A DNA stretch of 64,000 nucleotides from Hyphomonas sp. TMED17 (GTDB lineage: Bacteria > Pseudomonadota > Alphaproteobacteria > Caulobacterales > Hyphomonadaceae), in contig NHBW01000005.1 of NCBI GenBank assembly GCA_002172915.1, positions 140,466 through 204,465 on the forward strand, in the 5' to 3' direction. Positions 44,396-53,432 of this stretch are shown piece after piece (position 1 is the stretch's first letter; each line of letters starts with the position of its first letter). Below the pieces are notes generated by a model. The model was not told the DNA's origin. It made no database searches and was given only the letters and a program-made list of their open reading frames with translations. The position numbers were made by a program, and so were the translations under genes.

Positions 44396-44800
44396 ATGCT
44401 GCCGCAATTCGGATTTGCCGAGCTCTTATTTGTCGCGGTCGTCGCGTTGATTGTGGTTGGTCCGAAAGACCTGCCAGTTATGTTACGGCGCCTCGGGCAA
44501 ATAGTCTCCAAAGGCCGCGCCGTGGCTGATGAGTTCCGTTCTGCTTTCGATGATATTGCGCGGCAGGCCGAACTCGACGAATTACGCGAAGAGATCGAGG
44601 ATTTGCGGCGCGACAATGCTGTGACTGCGGCGGCCAAGGACCTGCAGGCCGCAGAAGCGGATATTAATGCGGAAATTATGCGACAGTCACCGCCGCAGCC
44701 CGCTGCGGCCCCTGATACTGAAACAGATGGCACCGAGACCGAGTCTGCGACCGGGAAACATGTCGACGCCGCAGAAGATGGCAATGCGACGAGGCAATGA
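44396..44800 (+). CDS. tatB: Twin-arginine translocase subunit TatB
   Basis: Forms the receptor complex with TatC for twin-arginine signal peptides. The N-terminal LPQFGFAELLFVAVVALIVVGPKDLPVMLRRLGQ holds the short membrane helix and the conserved G-P hinge; a long amphipathic helix and an acidic tail (Pro, Glu, Thr rich) follow. At 134 residues it is within the family range. It overlaps tatC by 4 nt. Confidence 0.94.
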   Translation: MLPQFGFAELLFVAVVALIVVGPKDLPVMLRRLGQIVSKGRAVADEFRSAFDDIARQAELDELREEIEDLRRDNAVTAAAKDLQAAEADINAEIMRQSPPQPAAAPDTETDGTETESATGKHVDAAEDGNATRQ

Positions 44801-45600
44801 TGACTGATTTACCCGATCATCAAAAGCCTGACATTCTGGATGATGATATTCAGGCCAGCGCGGCTCCATTATTTAGTCATCTGAAGGAGTTACGCCGTCG
44901 GCTGATTATCGTGATTTGCGCGCTGGCGGGCGCCGCCTTTGCCTGCTTTTTTCTGGCTGAACCGCTTTACAATATTCTATTGAAACCGCTGGTTCGAGAA
45001 GCACAAATTATGCGCGGCGTAACCGATTTCGAACTGATTTATACCGCGCCGCTTGAAGTTTTTTTTGTCCGTCTGAAGCTCGCTATGTTTCTTGGCTTAT
45101 TTGTCGCTTTTCCAGTCATTGCGTGGCAGGTCTATGCCTTTGTCGCGCCCGGTCTCTATCGTAATGAGAGGCATGCTTTTATGCCATTTCTGATCGCTGC
45201 GCCGGTTCTTTTTGTTTTGGGGGCCTGTTTTGTTTATTTCGGGATGCTGCCGCTATTGTCGCGGTTTGCACTCGGCTTCGAGCAAATTGGTGGTTCCGGG
45301 ATCGCAGCCATTGTGCCGCAAATTAAAGTATCGGAGTATTTGTCATTGGTCATGGCGCTGATGATCGCGTTCGGTTTGTCTTTCCAGCTGCCGGTAATAT
45401 TGAGTTTATGTGCCGTGGCCGGCCTGGTTTCGTCGGAGATGCTCGCGGCCGGACGGAAATACGCCTTGGTTGGAATTCTAGCTGCGGCTGCAGTTTTCAC
45501 CCCGCCTGATATTATTTCGCAGATTATGCTGACCGGGCCTGTTTATGGTCTTTATGAGGTCAGCATCTGGATCTCAAGGCGCATAGAAAGACGCGACTAG
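44797..45600 (+). CDS. tatC: Twin-arginine translocase subunit TatC
   Basis: Six-helix membrane protein that recognises twin-arginine signal peptides. Family marks are LFSHLKELRRRLI in the N-terminal tail, YTAPLEVFFVRLKLAMFLGLFVAFPVIAWQVYAFVAPGLY, and the periplasmic part before the final helices. The length of 267 residues is normal. It overlaps tatB by 4 nt. A 7-bp hairpin, GACTAGG-AGG-CCTAGTC, covers the stop (45595-45611) but has no T-run; the convergent pentapeptide gene ends 34 nt further on. Confidence 0.96.
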   Translation: MMTDLPDHQKPDILDDDIQASAAPLFSHLKELRRRLIIVICALAGAAFACFFLAEPLYNILLKPLVREAQIMRGVTDFELIYTAPLEVFFVRLKLAMFLGLFVAFPVIAWQVYAFVAPGLYRNERHAFMPFLIAAPVLFVLGACFVYFGMLPLLSRFALGFEQIGGSGIAAIVPQIKVSEYLSLVMALMIAFGLSFQLPVILSLCAVAGLVSSEMLAAGRKYALVGILAAAAVFTPPDIISQIMLTGPVYGLYEVSIWISRRIERRD

Positions 45601-45611
45601 GAGGCCTAGTC
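45595..45611. terminator. Hairpin between convergent tatC and pentapeptide gene
   Basis: A perfect 7-bp stem (GACTAGG / CCTAGTC) with a 3-nt loop spans the tatC stop. No T-run follows on either strand. It may still act as a bidirectional RNA-end structure. Confidence 0.3.
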
Positions 45612-45633
45612 AGATCGCGGCGAATGGCTTGGT

Positions 45634-46356
45634 TTATCGCGTGCTACACTCAGCCAATATCAAAGATGGTGGGAGCCGGGTTGCTGCATCGCTGCAGGCA
45701 TCGGTAAAATTCGCGGCCTGGATGCCTTCGACCCGTTCGAGGTCGGAGTTGAAGAACCGCGCCGACTTGAAACTCGCCCCTTTGATATTGGCACCGTTGA
45801 ATGATACATTGTCGAAACGGGTATTGTTGAAAGTGGTTTGTTCCATGCGGGCATTACTCAGGTCGCAATTCCTAAAGTGAGCCCCTGAAAAGTCGGCAGC
45901 CCCGGCCATAATGTTTCTCATTTGCGATCCAACGAATATTGCCCCGATCAGCGTGACTTGTGACAGATCGGCATTGTTTAGTTTGGCACCGGTGAAATCC
46001 GCACCATTCATGTCGGAGCCGTCAAATTTCGCTGCTTGCAGGTCTGCCGACCGAAAGGATGCGTTGGTGAATATGCCCTGACGCATATCAGCAAGACGGG
46101 TCCGCGTATTGTCAAAATTCGTCCGGCTGGCGACAACGCTTCTAAAACTGGCGCCGGTTATCAGTGAGCCCGAATAGTCGCCGTTCGAAATATTCCAGCC
46201 TGCAAGGTCACGCCCGGACATGTCACAGCCAGAGCAGGCCCCGCTATATGACGGTGCCCAGCCGATACGCGCCGGACTATCCTGAGCCATTGCCGTGGCC
46301 GGAAACATCAGCACCATGGCAGAGATCAAAACACTGAACCAAGTCGTCTTCATCAT
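45634..46356 (-). CDS. Exported pentapeptide-repeat protein
   Basis: A periplasmic right-handed quadrilateral beta helix. The signal peptide is MMKTTWFSVLISAMVLMFPATAMAQ, cut after AMA or nearby. The mature part has about 30 A(D/N)LXX-type repeats from CDMSGRDLAGWNI to DLERVEGIQAANF, and ends with DACSDAATRLPPSL, a tail shared by exported members. Two cysteines at GACSGCD and two later ones may form disulfides. The role is unknown; cytoplasmic pentapeptide proteins of the Qnr type mimic DNA, but an exported one cannot. It is a single gene, convergent with tatC. Confidence 0.85.
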   Translation of the reverse strand: MMKTTWFSVLISAMVLMFPATAMAQDSPARIGWAPSYSGACSGCDMSGRDLAGWNISNGDYSGSLITGASFRSVVASRTNFDNTRTRLADMRQGIFTNASFRSADLQAAKFDGSDMNGADFTGAKLNNADLSQVTLIGAIFVGSQMRNIMAGAADFSGAHFRNCDLSNARMEQTTFNNTRFDNVSFNGANIKGASFKSARFFNSDLERVEGIQAANFTDACSDAATRLPPSLILAECSTR

Positions 46357-46461
46357 AAGACAAATCTTTAATCGATCTGCGTTAAACGAATAACTTAAAT
46401 TAATGACATCAATAAAAGTCTTGAGAAGTGTTGCTGAAAAGTCCCAGCGAGATTATCGCGC

Positions 46462-48702
46462 TTAAGCCTCCGAATTTACATCAGGACTTGTATAGGCGCA
46501 TGTATCGCATTTGCTGGCTCCGGTCTCCGGATCGATATAGACAGTAAAGCTGGCGCAGTTGCGACAGGCCTCATCGGTATATGTTGGCGTTATCGTCTGC
46601 TCGGTGTCGGCGGCCGTGTCGGCTTGCGCCTTGCTTTCAGCTTCCTTGTCGGTTCGACGCTTGTCTAGAATGACAATATTATCGGGTATCTGACCGCGTG
46701 AGAATCCACGAGAAATTAATTGCGCGGCTTCGCCAGTCAGGGGAGCATTATCGGTCTTTTTGAGGCCGTCGCTAGTGCCGCCACCGAGACCATCATGGCT
46801 CGCATCGCCAATCTCGATTAAATCCTCGCGATCCAAATAGGATACGCCAAGCTCGCGGAAAATATAGTCCAGGATCGAAGTTGCCCTCGTGATCTGGTCG
46901 TTGCCGACAACCTCGCCAGCCGGTTCGAAACGGGTGAACACAAAGGCATCAACATATTCTTCAAGCGGAACACCATATTGAAGCCCGAGTGAAACCGCGA
47001 TGGCAAAATTATTCATCAGCGAGCGGAACGCTGCGCCTTCCTTGTGCATATCGATAAAGATCTCACCAAGAAGACCTTCTTCGAACTCGCCAGTATGGAG
47101 GTAAACTTTGTGGCCGCCGACAGTTGCTTTTTGAATATAGCCTTTGCGGCGGTCCGGCAGGCGTGTTCGCTGGCCAGTTGTCAGCATTGTCTGAGCTGTC
47201 GCTGTGTGGCTGGCAGTCTGTTCGAGCTCGATGGCCAATTGCTCGATATGCCGCATGCGTTCGATTGTCAGATTATTATCTTCATGCGGGAGTGGCGGGA
47301 GCCAGACACCAATTCCCGCCTCAATTAGCTCTCGCAAACGCGGTTCGTCGTGCTGATCAATTTGCAAGATGGCCGGCGCGCCGAGATGTACTGAAAGGGC
47401 ATTTAGAATCGCACAGGAAGTTGTATCGGAGCGTTCCTGTGCAAGCCCGTTTTCTATCATGAACGTATCAGCAAGACGTTCCGGGCGTCCTTCAAGTTCG
47501 GCTTCGGCGTCTGAAATTTCCCGACGCGAAAACCCGACTGCTTTCAAAAGTGCCCAGCCATCGGCGTCGAAATTATCCGGTAGCAGATTTAACTCGCGGG
47601 AAATGGTTTCGTCGCCGAGGACCCAGCGAGAGAAGGCCGCACCCAACGACAAGCCTTCAGAGATAGCATTATTGACCCGCTTGATGGCGTCACTGGAAAA
47701 ACCCTTTGAGCGCAAATCTTGCTCGCTAAAATATTTGATCGAATCGAGACTATTCGATGTCTCAAGCTGGTGGGCTAGTTTGGCAGGGTCGCCGGATCTG
47801 GCCGCGACACCGAGCGGGATTGCCGGTATCAGCTCAGACTGACCGTCATTGCCGATTTGAAGCCATTGTCTGATCGGAGAGGCACCCTCGCTAGCGGGGC
47901 TAAAGCCGGTTGCCAGGTTCGCCGACATTGGCAGGAATATCGTTTTCATGTTGCGTTGTTTGGTCTGCGCAGGCATCGCGTCGAGAGCAAGTCGTTCCGC
48001 GTCGTCTGCGCCGAGGCCGGTCTTATTTGCGCAATGGTTCAGTAGAGCAATTAGTGCAACCGCGACACCGATTGTATCGGTATTGTAGGCATGCCCAAGG
48101 GCGAGCATCGCGGCAGCAATACCGTTCGGAAGCAGGATCAGTTTGTCACCTGAGTGCTTTGCAGCGGCATCCAGAACGGCTTGCAATGTATCAGTCTGGA
48201 TACCGTCCGCAGTCACAAAACTGGCCATGTCGATCGCCAATGCTGCTGTCTCCGGATATAGATCCAGACCCTTGCTAATCGCTATGGCTACCCCTTTTTT
48301 TCGGGCAGCAGACAGTACAGACAAATCAATACTGTCCGGCGCAATCAGACATTTTGGCGTGTCTGTTTTTGGTTCGGTTGCGATTGTCCGTAATCGGCTG
48401 GCGACACCGGGAAATCCCAATGTTGATTCGAGACCGGCTTCGATAAGGTCGGCGGGAACGCCACGATTGAGCGCATGCGCCAAGTCGATATTTCGGGGCG
48501 TGTCACCGAGCCGTTCAATCTGCTCGGCCAAAGCAAGGTGTCCGATCATATGAAGATGATTTTGATCTGCGATGTGGGTGGCATCCAGGACCGATGCCGT
48601 TTCTGACAGGGGAATATCTGTCGCGTGTTCAAGCGGTATAATTTGACTAATCATTCCGGCTTCGATCGCAGAGGTCAGAATATTTTTTTGCTTTTTATCC
48701 AT
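46462..48702 (-). CDS. Class II ribonucleotide-reductase-like protein without catalytic barrel (TSCPD domain)
   Basis: The 746 residues look like the C-terminal part of vitamin-B12-dependent ribonucleotide reductase NrdJ. Residues about 515-625 are nearly NrdJ-like: [58 protein letters not shown] and [19 protein letters not shown]. Residues about 325-400 ([37 protein letters not shown]) match the preceding NrdJ region in degenerate form. A C-terminal CxxC pair (C713/C716, C732/C735) corresponds to the redox or zinc tail. The catalytic barrel motifs (NPCSE and the thiyl-radical cysteine region) are absent, and about 300 N-terminal residues are divergent. It may be an accessory or regulatory subunit, comparable to split NrdJb, or a domesticated relic. 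The frame is intact over 2.2 kb. Confidence 0.78.
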   Translation of the reverse strand: MDKKQKNILTSAIEAGMISQIIPLEHATDIPLSETASVLDATHIADQNHLHMIGHLALAEQIERLGDTPRNIDLAHALNRGVPADLIEAGLESTLGFPGVASRLRTIATEPKTDTPKCLIAPDSIDLSVLSAARKKGVAIAISKGLDLYPETAALAIDMASFVTADGIQTDTLQAVLDAAAKHSGDKLILLPNGIAAAMLALGHAYNTDTIGVAVALIALLNHCANKTGLGADDAERLALDAMPAQTKQRNMKTIFLPMSANLATGFSPASEGASPIRQWLQIGNDGQSELIPAIPLGVAARSGDPAKLAHQLETSNSLDSIKYFSEQDLRSKGFSSDAIKRVNNAISEGLSLGAAFSRWVLGDETISRELNLLPDNFDADGWALLKAVGFSRREISDAEAELEGRPERLADTFMIENGLAQERSDTTSCAILNALSVHLGAPAILQIDQHDEPRLRELIEAGIGVWLPPLPHEDNNLTIERMRHIEQLAIELEQTASHTATAQTMLTTGQRTRLPDRRKGYIQKATVGGHKVYLHTGEFEEGLLGEIFIDMHKEGAAFRSLMNNFAIAVSLGLQYGVPLEEYVDAFVFTRFEPAGEVVGNDQITRATSILDYIFRELGVSYLDREDLIEIGDASHDGLGGGTSDGLKKTDNAPLTGEAAQLISRGFSRGQIPDNIVILDKRRTDKEAESKAQADTAADTEQTITPTYTDEACRNCASFTVYIDPETGASKCDTCAYTSPDVNSEA

Positions 48703-48847
48703 AAGATGAGACCTCTTTTCGTTTTTTAGACGTTTATTGGCATTGCAGACTTGACGGTCGTGTTGAGTTGATGTGTGGCATTGATAATTAGATTCGGGTT
48801 AGAAGTGTTGCCATATTACGGCCACAACTGACGAGCAGGGTGCAGAC

Positions 48848-49237
48848 ATGTTAAAATTATTCACTTGGTGGAACAGCATTACCCTCGGTGGGCTGTTTGA
48901 TATTATGCGACGCAGCACCAAAGTCGGTGTTGATGATTATGGTAATTCCTATTTCGAGGACAAAAAGACCTCTGTTGAGGGCCGGCATCGTCGTTATGTG
49001 ATTTATAAAGGCCTGGCTGAACCCTCGAAGGTGCCGGCTGAGTGGCATGGCTGGCTGCATTACACCGTCGATACGCCGCCGACCGAAGCCCCGCTCCTTA
49101 GACGTGATTGGGAAACCGATCACCGTCCGAATATGACGGGTACTAATTTTGCGAGCCGGCCGCAGGGAAGCCTCAAGACGGGCGGTGCGCGCAGTGGCGC
49201 TGATTCAGATTATGAGGCATGGTCACCGGATGCGTGA
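48848..49237 (+). CDS. NADH:ubiquinone oxidoreductase subunit NDUFA12 homologue
   Basis: Complex I accessory protein of the NDUFA12/B17.2 family, found in alphaproteobacteria and mitochondria. Signatures are TWWNSITLGGLFDIMRRSTKVGVDDYGNSYFED near the N-terminus and the central EWHGWLHYTVDTPPTEAPLL. At 129 residues it is the usual size. It is soluble and helps assemble or stabilise the peripheral arm. The stop overlaps the mlaD start, an arrangement I recall as conserved in this class. Confidence 0.93.
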   Translation: MLKLFTWWNSITLGGLFDIMRRSTKVGVDDYGNSYFEDKKTSVEGRHRRYVIYKGLAEPSKVPAEWHGWLHYTVDTPPTEAPLLRRDWETDHRPNMTGTNFASRPQGSLKTGGARSGADSDYEAWSPDA

Positions 49238-49742
49238 ATCTATTTTTGAAACATTGATCGGCTTTCTAGTGATTGCGATTGCCGGCATTTTTGTCTGGCA
49301 CACAATGACGACTGGCGGGATTAGTTTCGCTCAGGAAAAAACGGTTGAGCTTGGCGTTAGATTTAATTCGGCGAGCGGGATTGAGCGCGGCACCGATGTC
49401 AGGATGGCCGGTGTAAAGATCGGGACGGTTCGTGATGTCGATCTCGATGTCGTCCGGTCTGAAGCCTTGATTGTTCTCGCGGTTGAAGACCGTATTATGC
49501 CACTCGGCGACGGCACGGCCGCCCGTATCCAGTCTGAAAGCCTTTTGGGCGGGAGTTATATTAATATCGAACCGGCTGAGGGTTTTGGTGAGATTTATCT
49601 CTGTGAAGATGGCGAAGAGCTGTTTGGTGATAGCGGATGCGGCGAAATTCTTTACGCGCAGGGGGCTATCGATCTAATGACTTTGTTTGCCTCTTTCGCA
49701 AGCAGCGGCGGCAGCGATGATAATTTGGCGGTTTCTGAATGA
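49230..49742 (+). CDS. mlaD: MlaD family outer-membrane lipid asymmetry protein
   Basis: MCE-domain component of phospholipid transport between the membranes. An N-terminal helix (about 5-25, ETLIGFLVIAIAGIFVWHTM) anchors it; the MCE domain follows with SASGIERGTDVRMAGVKIGTV and LLGGSYINIEPAEG. It has 170 residues from ATG 49230, chosen because it puts the membrane helix at the N-terminus; ATG 49212 is possible. It overlaps the NDUFA12 gene by 8 nt and the DUF2155 gene by 4 nt. The mlaEF genes are not here, so it is separated from the rest of the transporter. Confidence 0.9.
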   Translation: MRESIFETLIGFLVIAIAGIFVWHTMTTGGISFAQEKTVELGVRFNSASGIERGTDVRMAGVKIGTVRDVDLDVVRSEALIVLAVEDRIMPLGDGTAARIQSESLLGGSYINIEPAEGFGEIYLCEDGEELFGDSGCGEILYAQGAIDLMTLFASFASSGGSDDNLAVSE

Positions 49743-50263
49743 TCCTAAAGACTGCAGCAGCCCCGTTTTATGCGTTTGGCGTTTTGTGCTTGTCGGCGTT
49801 TTCGCCAATGGCTGCCGCGCAATCTGGTCTAAGCGAGCTTGATCAGCAACAGCGAGGTGAAAGCTACGTCCAGACGCAGCAGGTCACTTTAAGAGCTCTC
49901 GATAAAATTATCGGGCGCTACACTGATTTTGTTCTGAACGTTGGTGAGCCTAAAATTTATGGCTCACTGTTGCTGGAAGTTGATGTCTGTTTCCAACGGC
50001 CTCCGGAGGAGCCGCCGGAGAGTGCAGCATTTCTCAGAATTTCATCGGCGTCCTCAAAGCGTGTGAAATCAATGGCTGTTCCGAGGCTATTGGATGAAAG
50101 TGATAGGCAAGCCCTGCAGGCCGGGGAGGCGGAAAGTTATTTCTCCGGGTGGATGTTTGCATCATCGCCAGGGCTTAGTGGGCTTGAACACGCCGTTTAT
50201 GATGTCTGGGTTATTAACTGCGTCGCGGTTTTGCCCGATACACCAGCCATACGAAGCGAGTAG
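49739..50263 (+). CDS. DUF2155 family exported protein
   Basis: Secreted protein of 174 residues with a signal peptide (MILKTAAAPFYAFGVLCLSAFSPMAAAQ). The family part is LRALDKIIGRYTDFVLNVGEPKIYGSLLLEVDVC, with FSGWMFASSPGLSGLEHAVYDVWVINC at the end, marking DUF2155. Its function is unknown; it is usually adjacent to NDUFA12 and mlaD as here. It overlaps mlaD by 4 nt and its last 67 nt overlap the 3' end of aat on the other strand. Confidence 0.9.
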   Translation: MILKTAAAPFYAFGVLCLSAFSPMAAAQSGLSELDQQQRGESYVQTQQVTLRALDKIIGRYTDFVLNVGEPKIYGSLLLEVDVCFQRPPEEPPESAAFLRISSASSKRVKSMAVPRLLDESDRQALQAGEAESYFSGWMFASSPGLSGLEHAVYDVWVINCVAVLPDTPAIRSE

Positions 50264-50856
50264 AAATCGCCCGATTTCTGTAACGAAGTCCGTAACAAAG
50301 TCTGAAACTGATCCCGCTCGATTTCGATCAATCCGAATTGCTCGAGGTGCGGGTTGTGAAATTGCGCATCGAGTAATTCGTAACCGCCGTGAATTAACCG
50401 TGCCACGAGGTGTATCAGGGCGATTTTTGATGCATCGGGCAATCTTGAAAACATGCTTTCACCAAAAAAGGCAGCCCCTACCGATACGCCATAAAGCCCT
50501 CCGACCAGCTGTCCGTCTTCGTTCCAGCATTCTACCGAATGGGCATGCCCCTCGTGATGTAATGCGGCGTAGAGATTCTGGATTCTCTCGTTAATCCATG
50601 TTTTGGGCCGGTTTTCATTCGGCTCAGAGCAAGCTTCTATAACTCGATTAAAGGCACTATTAATCGTTATTCTGAACGGGTCCGAACGGACTTTTTTCGC
50701 CAGTCGCCGCGGCACGTGAAACTGATCAAGTGGCAGGATGCCGCGATATTCAGGCTCAACCAGAAAAATTCGCTCATCATGCCGCGAATTCCCCATCGGA
50801 AAAACACCGTCACGATAGCAATTTAGCAAGTCACTTGTGTTGAAATCGTGTGACAT
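50197..50856 (-). CDS. aat: Leucyl/phenylalanyl-tRNA-protein transferase
   Basis: N-end-rule enzyme that adds Leu or Phe to proteins starting with Lys or Arg so that ClpAP can degrade them. Family marks are LLNCYRDGVFPMGNSR, GILPLDQFHVPRRLAKKVR, the SVECWNEDGQLVGGLYGVSVGAAFFGESMF core and LDAQFHNPHLEQFG. At 219 residues it is typical. It starts 8 nt after the accC stop, so it is likely the last gene of aroQ-accB-accC-aat. The 67-nt convergent overlap with the DUF2155 gene is notable. Confidence 0.95.
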   Translation of the reverse strand: MSHDFNTSDLLNCYRDGVFPMGNSRHDERIFLVEPEYRGILPLDQFHVPRRLAKKVRSDPFRITINSAFNRVIEACSEPNENRPKTWINERIQNLYAALHHEGHAHSVECWNEDGQLVGGLYGVSVGAAFFGESMFSRLPDASKIALIHLVARLIHGGYELLDAQFHNPHLEQFGLIEIERDQFQTLLRTSLQKSGDFYSLRMAGVSGKTATQLITQTS

Positions 50857-50864
50857 CCCGCTGC

Positions 50865-52205
50865 TTATTTTAATCCGAGATAGCGCTCTAACCAGTGTAT
50901 ATCGTAGTTTCCGTCGACAACATCTTCGGCTTCAACCAGCTTTCTATGCAGGTCTAGAGTCGTGTCGACACCGCCGACAACCATTTCGTCAAGTGCCCGC
51001 CGCAAACGCATCACGCACTCTTTACGCGATCGTCCATGGACAATCAGCTTGGCGATGAGGCTGTCATAATGTGGCGGTATCCGATAGCCGGAATAAACTG
51101 CACTATCGAGACGGACATCAGGTCCGCCGGGAGCATGAAAATCGGTTATTGTGCCGGGTGACGGAACAAATGTTTCGGCGTGTTCGGCGTTGATCCGGCA
51201 CTCGATTGCGTGACCAACCAGCAGGACTTCATCCTGGCTAAATGACAGCTTCTTGCCATCTGCGACCCGGATTTGTTCGCGCACCAGATCAATGCCTGTA
51301 ATCATTTCCGTGACCGGATGTTCTACTTGCAAACGGGTATTCATTTCAATGAAATAGAATTGTCCGTTCTCGCAAAGGAATTCCATCGTACCGGCGCCGC
51401 GATATCCCATTTTTTGGACCGCTTTAGCGACAATGTCTCCGATTTCGTTACGCTGTTCATCGGTCAGGGCTGGCGACGGGGCTTCTTCGAGAACTTTCTG
51501 ATGCCGTCTTTGCAGCGAGCAATCACGCTCCCATAAATGACAGACATTGCCATGCGTGTCGGCAATGATCTGTACTTCGATATGGCGCGGCTTGCCGAGA
51601 TATTTTTCAAGATAAACGGCATCGTCGCCGAAGGCGGCTTTGGATTCTGTTTTTGCAGTCTTGATTGCCGTTTCAAGAGCGTCTTCGTCTTCGGCGACTT
51701 TCATGCCACGCCCGCCGCCACCTGCGGCCGCTTTAATCAATACCGGATAGCCGATATCGCGTGCGACTTTTTTCGCCTGATCTATCGAGGTGATCCCGCC
51801 ATCCGAACCCGGCACAACAGGGACACCATTGGCAATCATCGCCTGCTTGGCCGCAATTTTGTCACCCATTGTGCGGATGTGCTCCGCTGTTGGTCCTATG
51901 AAAATTAGCCCGTGTGCTTCGACCATTTCGGCAAATTTTGCGTTTTCCGACAGAAAGCCATAGCCGGGATGGATCGCATCGGCACCGGTGATTTCCGCCG
52001 CTGCTATAATTTGCGACTTCTTCAGATAACTCTGAGCGCTCGGTGCAGGCCCGATACAGACACTTTCATCAGCGAGACGGACGGCCATTGCATCGCGATC
52101 AGCCTCCGAGTGTATCGCAACTGTTGCGATTCCCATCTCTTTGCAGGCGCGATGAACACGCAGTGCGATTTCGCCACGATTAGCGATAAGAACCTTCTTA
52201 ATCAT
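50865..52205 (-). CDS. accC: Biotin carboxylase of acetyl-CoA carboxylase
   Basis: ATP-grasp enzyme that carboxylates the biotin on AccB, the first step of fatty acid synthesis. Marks are the N-terminal [35 protein letters not shown] for ATP, the HIEVQIIAD segment and the [18 protein letters not shown] motif. The 446 residues are normal. It starts 9 nt downstream of the accB stop in the same operon. The accA and accD genes are elsewhere. Confidence 0.97.
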   Translation of the reverse strand: MIKKVLIANRGEIALRVHRACKEMGIATVAIHSEADRDAMAVRLADESVCIGPAPSAQSYLKKSQIIAAAEITGADAIHPGYGFLSENAKFAEMVEAHGLIFIGPTAEHIRTMGDKIAAKQAMIANGVPVVPGSDGGITSIDQAKKVARDIGYPVLIKAAAGGGGRGMKVAEDEDALETAIKTAKTESKAAFGDDAVYLEKYLGKPRHIEVQIIADTHGNVCHLWERDCSLQRRHQKVLEEAPSPALTDEQRNEIGDIVAKAVQKMGYRGAGTMEFLCENGQFYFIEMNTRLQVEHPVTEMITGIDLVREQIRVADGKKLSFSQDEVLLVGHAIECRINAEHAETFVPSPGTITDFHAPGGPDVRLDSAVYSGYRIPPHYDSLIAKLIVHGRSRKECVMRLRRALDEMVVGGVDTTLDLHRKLVEAEDVVDGNYDIHWLERYLGLK

Positions 52206-52214
52206 GGCGTTTTC

Positions 52215-52703
52215 CTATTCGACGACTATCAGGGGTTCGCCGAATTCAACCGGTTGGCCATCGCTGGCGAGGATCTGTTTAACCGTGCCGGCAGACGGCG
52301 CCGAGACCGGATTGAAGGTTTTCATGGCTTCGATGAGAAGCAGCGTGTCACCGGCATTCACTTTGTCGCCAACCTGGACGAAAGGCTTCGCGCCAGGCTC
52401 TGATGCGAGATAGACGGTCCCGACCATCGGACTCTTAATCGCATTTGCTGCTGCGGCATTTCCAGCCGCTGCTTCTGCCGGGGAGGCACTTGTTGGCTCG
52501 CTGGCTGGGGCTGCGACAGCCGCGATTGGGGCCGGTGTCGGCGCAACCACTGGCATAGCCTGTGGTTGTAGCGAGAAAGTTTTATTGATTCGTATCCGGA
52601 CGTCGCTGTTTTCGACTTCGATTTCGCCCAGATCGGCGTCATTCATAATCGTGGCTAGCGCGCGAACGAGCTCGGCTTCAGTTTCTTTTTTTGACGCAGG
52701 CAT
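52215..52703 (-). CDS. accB: Biotin carboxyl carrier protein
   Basis: Carrier whose lysine holds biotin: the biotinyl domain ends LLIEAMKTF with K128. The order is an N-terminal domain (about 1-45), an Ala/Pro-rich flexible linker (about 50-88), and the C-terminal biotinyl domain. The ATG at 52703 (MPASKKETEAEL) has GGAG upstream and gives 162 residues; a longer frame would overlap aroQ. It precedes accC and follows aroQ by 10 nt. Confidence 0.95.
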   Translation of the reverse strand: MPASKKETEAELVRALATIMNDADLGEIEVENSDVRIRINKTFSLQPQAMPVVAPTPAPIAAVAAPASEPTSASPAEAAAGNAAAANAIKSPMVGTVYLASEPGAKPFVQVGDKVNAGDTLLLIEAMKTFNPVSAPSAGTVKQILASDGQPVEFGEPLIVVE

Positions 52704-52713
52704 AAAAAACTCC

Positions 52714-53145
52714 TCAGGACTGAGCATCAAGTGTCGCGGTAAGTGCCATGAGATATCCCGCAGCACCGAAACCGGCTATGGTCGCATCAGCGCAAGCGCT
52801 GACATAATTGGTTGTACGGAACTCTTCCCGCGCCGCCGGATTTGATAAGTGTACCTCGATAATTTTTGATTTGCACGCGCGCAACGCATCATGCAGTGCA
52901 ATCGAGGTATGGGTGTAGGCACCGGCATTTATAATCAGGGTGTCAGCGACACGACCTGCTTCTTGAACCCAGTCAACGAGTTGGCCTTCGCTATTTGTCT
53001 GACGAAATGAAATAATTGCTTCCCGCGCGAGTGCCTTCATTTTCTGTTCGATACCAGACAGGGTGTCGTGACCATAGATTTCAGGTTCACGTTGACCAAG
53101 AAGGTTCAGATTCGGTCCGTTTAAAACAAAAATATGTTGTTGCAT
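52714..53145 (-). CDS. aroQ: Type II 3-dehydroquinate dehydratase
   Basis: Shikimate-pathway enzyme converting 3-dehydroquinate to 3-dehydroshikimate. Signatures are FVLNGPNLNLLGQREPEIYG (catalytic Tyr and Arg region), INAGAYTHTSIALHDAL and EVHLSNPAAREEFR. At 143 residues it is the dodecameric type II enzyme. It leads the operon aroQ-accB-accC, a pairing seen in many proteobacteria, and is divergent from thiS with 66 nt between the starts. Confidence 0.96.
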   Translation of the reverse strand: MQQHIFVLNGPNLNLLGQREPEIYGHDTLSGIEQKMKALAREAIISFRQTNSEGQLVDWVQEAGRVADTLIINAGAYTHTSIALHDALRACKSKIIEVHLSNPAAREEFRTTNYVSACADATIAGFGAAGYLMALTATLDAQS

Positions 53146-53211
53146 TGCGAGACGGTCTTGCGGTGGAACGTTAAGGAAGGCAAGTCAGTTTGGGACTTAA
53201 GGAGTAAACTA

Positions 53212-53412
53212 ATGCAGATTTTTCTCAATGGGGAAGCGTGTGAGGTTGAAGCGAATTCAACATTACTTACGCTTGTTTTATCTTTAGGTGCTGATCCAAG
53301 AGGGATTGCAATCGAACGTAATCTGGAAATTGTTCCGAAGAGTGAACATGCGAGCACAATTTTGCAGCCCGATGATCATCTAGAAATTGTACAATTTGTT
53401 GGCGGCGGCTGA
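53212..53412 (+). CDS. thiS: Sulfur carrier protein ThiS
   Basis: Ubiquitin-like carrier of the sulfur used for the thiamine thiazole ring. From ATG 53212 the 66 residues start [19 protein letters not shown] and end FVGGG, with the C-terminal glycines that become thiocarboxylated. AAGGAG 8 nt before the ATG is a strong ribosome site; the longer open frame upstream is not needed. The 66-nt gap to aroQ leaves no room for a full TPP riboswitch. Confidence 0.9.
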   Translation: MQIFLNGEACEVEANSTLLTLVLSLGADPRGIAIERNLEIVPKSEHASTILQPDDHLEIVQFVGGG

Positions 53413-53432
53413 CACAGACGGGAAAGATTAGA

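Noticed and set aside
53146-53211. TPP riboswitch before thiS
   Set aside because: The gap between aroQ and thiS is 66 nt, shorter than a TPP aptamer, and no CUGAGA-type core is visible.
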